Shown here in pieces: positions 57,235 through 64,000 of a stretch of DNA of 64,000 nt. The notes beneath the pieces were generated by a model. That model saw nothing but the letters and a program-made list of their open reading frames with translations. It ran no database searches and had not been told where the DNA came from. Within the stretch, counting starts at the first letter, position 1. Every line of letters starts with the position of its first letter. Source of the stretch: Pseudomonadota bacterium (GTDB lineage: Bacteria > Myxococcota_A > Polyangia > Haliangiales > Haliangiaceae); assembly GCA_022360315.1 (NCBI GenBank), contig JAKSDA010000633.1, positions 1 through 64,000 on the forward strand. Reading direction: 5' to 3'. The position numbers and the translations under genes were made by a program.

Positions 57235-58286
57235 TCGACATCTACAGCGTAAAAGACGTCGCCCGGATTTTCGGCCTGCCCGAGTCTCGCCTGCGCTACT
57301 GGGCGCAGACCGGATTCATCAACCCCAGTGCGCGCAAGGGAGGCCGGGTCTTTTACACCTTTCGCGACCTGATCAACGTGCGTGCGGCCAAAGAATTGCT
57401 CGATGCCGGACTCAGCGTACAAGCGGTGCGCAAAAACCTGGCCTCGTTGCGGACACTTTTGCCCGATCTGGAAGATCCGGCGAGCACAATGCGAGTGTCG
57501 TCAGACGGCGAAACCGTGGTTGCTCGCGCCGATGAGGTCGTGTTCGAGCCGCTCTCGGGTCAGCTGGTAATGGATTTCACCATCGACTCTCTGTCCACTC
57601 GGGTGGCCGATATTTTGGCCATGCCGACCACGGAGCAAGGCGTCGAGACCCCGGCCGTCAGTTTGGATGCGGCCAGTTCAGATGCGGCCAGTTCCGACAT
57701 AAAGGCTGAATCAAGAGACGATGAAACCGCGTGCGGTGGGGCCGATGGAGCAAGAGCGGTACCGACCGCGATTGGCGAGGACGATCCGACCGAGAGCCAC
57801 GTTGCGGGTGGGCCCTATCGGTATTTCGTCATGGGCTGCGAGGCCGAGGACAGCGGCGATCTCGCCGCCGCTGAAGTGGCCTACCGCCGTGCGCTCGAGC
57901 TGCAGCCATCCCTGGCTGCGGCGCACACCAACCTGGGCAATGTGATCTATCGCCAGGGCGATGCCAGGGGAGCGCGCGCGGCCTACGAGCGAGCTCTCGA
58001 GTACGAGCCCAATCAGCCCGAGGCGCGCTACAACCTGGGCAATGTGCTCGAGGACATGGGCGAGATCGAGCTGGCCATCGCCGAGATGCGCCGGGTGTGC
58101 TGGACCCACCCAGATTTCGCCGACGCCCACTACAATCTGGGTCTCATGCTCTCTCGAGTAAACGGTATTGCCCAGGCGAGAAAACACCTCGAGCGCTACA
58201 TCGAGCTCGACCAGGACAGCCAGTGGTCGGAGCACGCGCGCAGTTTTCTCGCCAGCCTCGGCCACGCCGAAGCAACAACGGCGTAA
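57231..58286 (+). CDS. MerR-type DNA-binding protein fused to TPR repeats
   Basis: 351 residues from GTG 57231. MerR-like winged helix at about 1-75 (YSVKDVARIFGLPESRLRYW and the wing RKGGRVFYTFRDL), linker with Ser/Asp repeats (about 140-190), then three TPR units from about 195 to 330 (AEVAYRRALELQPSLAAAHTNLG; ARAAYERALEYEPNQPEARYN; HYNLGLMLSRVNGIAQARKHL). A DNA-binding head with a protein-interaction tail suggests a regulator that senses a partner protein, possibly the kinase encoded next. Confidence 0.85.
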   Translation: MIDIYSVKDVARIFGLPESRLRYWAQTGFINPSARKGGRVFYTFRDLINVRAAKELLDAGLSVQAVRKNLASLRTLLPDLEDPASTMRVSSDGETVVARADEVVFEPLSGQLVMDFTIDSLSTRVADILAMPTTEQGVETPAVSLDAASSDAASSDIKAESRDDETACGGADGARAVPTAIGEDDPTESHVAGGPYRYFVMGCEAEDSGDLAAAEVAYRRALELQPSLAAAHTNLGNVIYRQGDARGARAAYERALEYEPNQPEARYNLGNVLEDMGEIELAIAEMRRVCWTHPDFADAHYNLGLMLSRVNGIAQARKHLERYIELDQDSQWSEHARSFLASLGHAEATTA

Positions 58287-58461
58287 AACTCCACAGACGT
58301 GGCCCGCAGGGGCTTCTCAGTCAGACATTTTTGCCGGATATTTGTCGAGTCGGTAGGGCCACCTACGAGCTGGCCATCGCTGGGCCGGTGCCCATTGCGA
58401 GTAGCGCATTGCCTGGTGTGGTTGCATGGAGCAATAATGGACTGTACTGCAAGGAAGGATC

Positions 58462-61401
<2,940 letters not shown>

Positions 61402-61427
61402 CCGGATAGAGAAGCGGGAGAACATAC

Positions 61428-62429
61428 ATGTCATTGAGTCGAGAGATGAGATGTTTGGCCGTTGGGCCGGCCATCGGGGTCGCGCTGATAGTGATAGGAC
61501 TGTTAATGGCGGTCGAGCCAGCGCGGGCGCAGAGCAACAATGAGCTCCCTGCCGACGAGGTCGAGGACCGCAAGCAACGAGCGGAAATACTGTACCAGGA
61601 GGGCATCAAGCTCCGACGGGACGCGCTCATCGCGCAGGCGCTGGAAAAGTTCGAGCAGGCTCTGGCCCTCAACGACCATCCATATATCCGATACAATTTG
61701 GCTCTGTGCCTGCGCAGTCTGGGTCGCCCGGTCGACGCCTTCAAGCAACTGAACCAAGCTCTGCGCTCGGACAAACTGACCGGCGAAGAGCGTCAACAGG
61801 GCCAACAATACGCGGCCGAGCTGCGCAAGGAGATCGTCGAGCTCAGAGTCGTGTGTCGCGATTCCGACGCCAAAGTGTCGGTCAACGGAACTCCATTGTT
61901 CTCCGGCCCGGGACAGGCCAGCCGCTGGGTCACCCCAGGCACGCATCAGATCCTGGCGCAGAAATCGATTCAGCTGGCCACCGCCGAAACCGTGGTCATC
62001 GAAGCGGGTCCATCGCGCACAGTCGAGTTATTCCTGCCCAGACTCGAGCGCCGGTGGGATCGCCGCTTGCCCTGGGCGATTGCGGGCGGCGGGGCCCTGG
62101 TCGCCCTTTCCGGTATTCCGCTGCAGTGGCTCGCACACGACAATGAATCCAAGTTTCACCGCGAGCTCGACGCCGAATGCGGCAGTGCAAACGCGTGCAA
62201 AGACGGCGTCCCCGACTCGGCAAGGACCTACGAGAGGCGAAGCCGGAGGTATAACGCGGCGGCCGTCGCCGGGTTTGCCGTGGGCGGCGCGGCAATAGCG
62301 ACCGGCCTGGCACTGGCGATTTTTAATCAGCCGCGGGTCGTCAAGCCCGACCCGGCAACCCGCGAGATCGCGATTTCACCGCTGGTCGGTAATGACAGCG
62401 CCGGAATTGCCGCTGCCCTGTCGTTTTGA
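61428..62429 (+). CDS. Periplasmic TPR protein with PEGA-like domain and membrane helices
   Basis: 333 residues with GGGAG upstream. Signal peptide helix (about 13-32, end PARAQ). TPR-like region about 48-135 (YNLALCLRSLGRPVDAFKQLNQALRS). A PEGA-like segment about 145-205 (DAKVSVNGTPLFSG, PGTHQILAQ). Two hydrophobic segments (about 217-236 and 275-300) flank a small Cys pair. Proteins of this build commonly follow myxobacterial Ser/Thr kinase genes; a role as extracytoplasmic partner of the upstream kinase is plausible. It starts 27 bases after the kinase stop, so the two form an operon. Confidence 0.7.
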   Translation: MSLSREMRCLAVGPAIGVALIVIGLLMAVEPARAQSNNELPADEVEDRKQRAEILYQEGIKLRRDALIAQALEKFEQALALNDHPYIRYNLALCLRSLGRPVDAFKQLNQALRSDKLTGEERQQGQQYAAELRKEIVELRVVCRDSDAKVSVNGTPLFSGPGQASRWVTPGTHQILAQKSIQLATAETVVIEAGPSRTVELFLPRLERRWDRRLPWAIAGGGALVALSGIPLQWLAHDNESKFHRELDAECGSANACKDGVPDSARTYERRSRRYNAAAVAGFAVGGAAIATGLALAIFNQPRVVKPDPATREIAISPLVGNDSAGIAAALSF

Positions 62430-62464
62430 GCGCTCGCCGCGGCCGGTATCGGCAGCGCGGCTCG

Positions 62465-62522
62465 GTACCGCTTCGACGCGCTGGATCGACCCTACTGGGC
62501 ACTGACTTACGGGTCGCGGTAC
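62465..62522. terminator. Complex stem-loop between convergent genes
   Basis: The right arm GGGTCGCGGTAC (62511-62522) is complementary to GTACCG (62465-62470) plus CGACCC (62487-62492) with a bulge between. It lies between the stops of the TPR gene and the porin gene. No T-run is present. A shared bidirectional end structure is plausible. Confidence 0.35.
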
Positions 62523-62526
62523 TTAG

Positions 62527-63801
62527 TTAGAATTTGTAGCGCATCGAGGTGTGCACGCGATGCATATCGCCTTCGGCGTCGTTTTCCAGCGTGCGCCTGC
62601 CGAAAACATACTCGATGCCGAATCGCACCGAATCAACCACATTCCACATGATATTGGCCTCGCCGGTGATGGTTCGCTTGTTGGATGTGGCGAACTCTTC
62701 GGAGTTGTTGAGCGCCTGAGCAAACGAGCCGATCAGGGCGAAACGCGCGTCCTCGGAGAACCAGACCTGCGCGGCCACGACGCCCGCGACAATGTCGATG
62801 AGCTCGACGCTTCCATCCATGGCGAGCTCACCGTCGTTGTATGAGTTCAGAGAAATATATCGGCCGATTCCCCTGCCATAGGTGAAATCGTATTTGAGAT
62901 TATGTTTGGCGCCGACAGCGATTTTTCCAGACAGTCGAGCACCAAATCCGAACTGCAAGTCGTCTTCGCCGACACTTTCCGGGGTGGCGCTATCAGCGCG
63001 CAATGCCCGGCCCATTCCTGCGATGGCGACGTGTCCCCAGGGTAGTTTCTTGGAAAACTTGATGATTGTATCGGGCACGAAATCGTCACTCGGGGTTACC
63101 CGCGTGCCGTCTGGCGCGGTCAGCGTGGTCTCGGGGTTTTCCAGAGCAAACTGCACTTCGCCCCCGATGGAGGGAATCTTGTGGGTATAGCGAATTTGCG
63201 CCTGGCGGGCGAAGATGAGGCCGGCCGGACCACCGAGGCCCATGACTTCGTGCAGCGACGGCAAATCCATCCATGTACTCCAGGTCTGTCCGACCAGCAG
63301 GCCGCCAAACGAGCCATAGGCGTGACGGAGCCGGAGCGACGAGGGATTGGACGTGCGCTCGTTGCCCAGCCCCGAGTCAAAACCGAGAAAGTCGGCCTCC
63401 ACATAGCTCTTGACCACTCCGCGCGGGGTGGTCAGCAAGTTTTTGAACCACAGCCGCGATTCACGCGCGGTCATGGTGACATTTCTATTCTTGTTCGCCG
63501 GATCGATGGGGATGGCGCCGGGCAGGAGAGCGTAGTCGAAGACGTATACGGTGCCTTCGCCGTACCCGGTATCGGTAAACATAATATCGACTTTGACTTC
63601 TCCGCCAAAGCTGAGATCGACCGAAATCGGAGCCGACGAACCTGCTCCCCCGGCAGCGGCCGGTGCTGGAGCGGGCTGGTTTTGCGCCTTCGCCGGTCCG
63701 GCCTGGGCGGACAGTAGGGGACAGAGTGCCATGACGGCAAACCAAACTGCGCCGTGGACAAGTAGTTGATAGCGGGTTCGATTGGACTGCTTTGAAGTCA
63801 T
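62527..63801 (-). CDS. DcaP-like outer-membrane porin
   Basis: 424 residues from ATG 63801 (AAGG seven bases upstream; the frame continues to 63867). Signal peptide about 12-32. A Pro/Ala-rich coiled start is followed by a 16-18-strand-like pattern: FGGEVKVDIMFTDT, ESRLWFKNLL, ADFLGFDSG, LRLRHAYGSFGGLLVGQTWSTWMD, the family mark, and a last strand ending in Phe (SMRYKF) for BAM recognition. DcaP porins take up dicarboxylates or similar acids. The next gene upstream on the same strand appears to be a TRAP transporter permease, which fits an uptake system. Confidence 0.8.
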   Translation of the reverse strand: MTSKQSNRTRYQLLVHGAVWFAVMALCPLLSAQAGPAKAQNQPAPAPAAAGGAGSSAPISVDLSFGGEVKVDIMFTDTGYGEGTVYVFDYALLPGAIPIDPANKNRNVTMTARESRLWFKNLLTTPRGVVKSYVEADFLGFDSGLGNERTSNPSSLRLRHAYGSFGGLLVGQTWSTWMDLPSLHEVMGLGGPAGLIFARQAQIRYTHKIPSIGGEVQFALENPETTLTAPDGTRVTPSDDFVPDTIIKFSKKLPWGHVAIAGMGRALRADSATPESVGEDDLQFGFGARLSGKIAVGAKHNLKYDFTYGRGIGRYISLNSYNDGELAMDGSVELIDIVAGVVAAQVWFSEDARFALIGSFAQALNNSEEFATSNKRTITGEANIMWNVVDSVRFGIEYVFGRRTLENDAEGDMHRVHTSMRYKF

Positions 63802-63903
63802 GATGTACCTTAGTAACATAATTTCACTCTCATGCGGTAATCGCCGGTAACAATCTAAACACCACAAGCCGAATTGTACTGGACCATTCAGCTGGCACCA
63901 CGG

Positions 63904-64000
63904 TCAAGAACCGAGCCATTGTTGCGGCAGCCAGGTGGCCAAGTCGCGCCAGAACCACAAAAGGACCAGGGTTATGAGCTGTATGGCAATAAACGGAATC
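63904..64000 (-). CDS. C-terminal end of a membrane protein, possibly a TRAP transporter large permease
   Basis: The minus-strand frame is open at the window edge and ends at a TGA (63904-63906). The last residues read IPFIAIQLITLVLLWFWRDL followed by ATWLPQQWLGS, a final transmembrane helix and short tail that resemble the end of DctM-type permeases. Only 32 codons are visible so the call is tentative. It stops 103 bases before the porin ATG on the same strand. Confidence 0.4.
   Translation of the reverse strand, partial: IPFIAIQLITLVLLWFWRDLATWLPQQWLGS

Overview
The window looks like chromosomal DNA of a GC-rich member of the Myxococcota or a close deltaproteobacterial relative. The evidence is a C-terminal MYXO-CTERM-like sorting tail, two large Ser/Thr protein kinases (one with a DUF4388-like tail, one fused to an nSTAND NTPase), two NtrC-type sigma-54 activators, a MerR-TPR fusion, and a GspC-to-GspN type II secretion operon ending in GspN. 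No rRNA, tRNA, CRISPR array or intact insertion sequence was seen.

Layout. 1-2.7 kb: a truncated gene end, a decayed copy of that end, and a leftward Ser/Thr kinase. 2.7-19.4 kb: an NtrC-family regulator followed by gspC-D-E-F-G-H-I-J-K-L-M-N, all rightward. The regulator has a sigma-54-like -24/-12 element and two tandem upstream dyads, suggesting autoregulation and perhaps control of the whole secretion operon. gspK is split by a one-base frameshift at an A7 run. 19.5-21.4 kb: a YwbE-family protein and an aldehyde dehydrogenase. 21.4-26.5 kb: a tightly packed leftward five-gene operon, mbnP - mbnH (MauG-like di-heme enzyme) - beta-barrel protein - regB-like quinone-sensing kinase - regA-like regulator, with a RegA/RegR-box-like palindrome in its promoter region. 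26.7-33.1 kb: a rightward membrane/AAA+ cassette (DUF4129, DUF4350, MoxR, DUF58, SpoIIM-like, RDD), faced by a convergent polytopic membrane protein.

34.2-41.8 kb: a 2059-residue alpha-2-macroglobulin-like lipoprotein with a thioester motif, preceded by a DUF2252 lipoprotein. 41.8-51.1 kb: an accessory stretch with lower GC, simple repeats, long gene-poor gaps and a truncated dehydrogenase. It also carries a surface-anchored deacetylase-like protein, a PhzF/LysR divergent pair, a seven-bladed EAR/EPTP propeller lipoprotein, a Cys-rich lipoprotein and a lipoprotein with a JAMM-like motif. 52.2-64 kb: a second NtrC-type regulator, a DUF2723 membrane protein, small envelope proteins, a MerR-TPR regulator followed by a kinase-nSTAND receptor and a TPR periplasmic protein, then a DcaP-like porin next to the end of what looks like a TRAP transporter permease.

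Common theme: envelope biology. The secretion system could export the MYXO-CTERM protein and other surface proteins. The most novel arrangement is the mbnPH-barrel-regBA operon, which would couple a high-valent di-heme tryptophan-oxidising system to a quinone-pool sensor. All functions are inferred from sequence reading alone; no database search was run.
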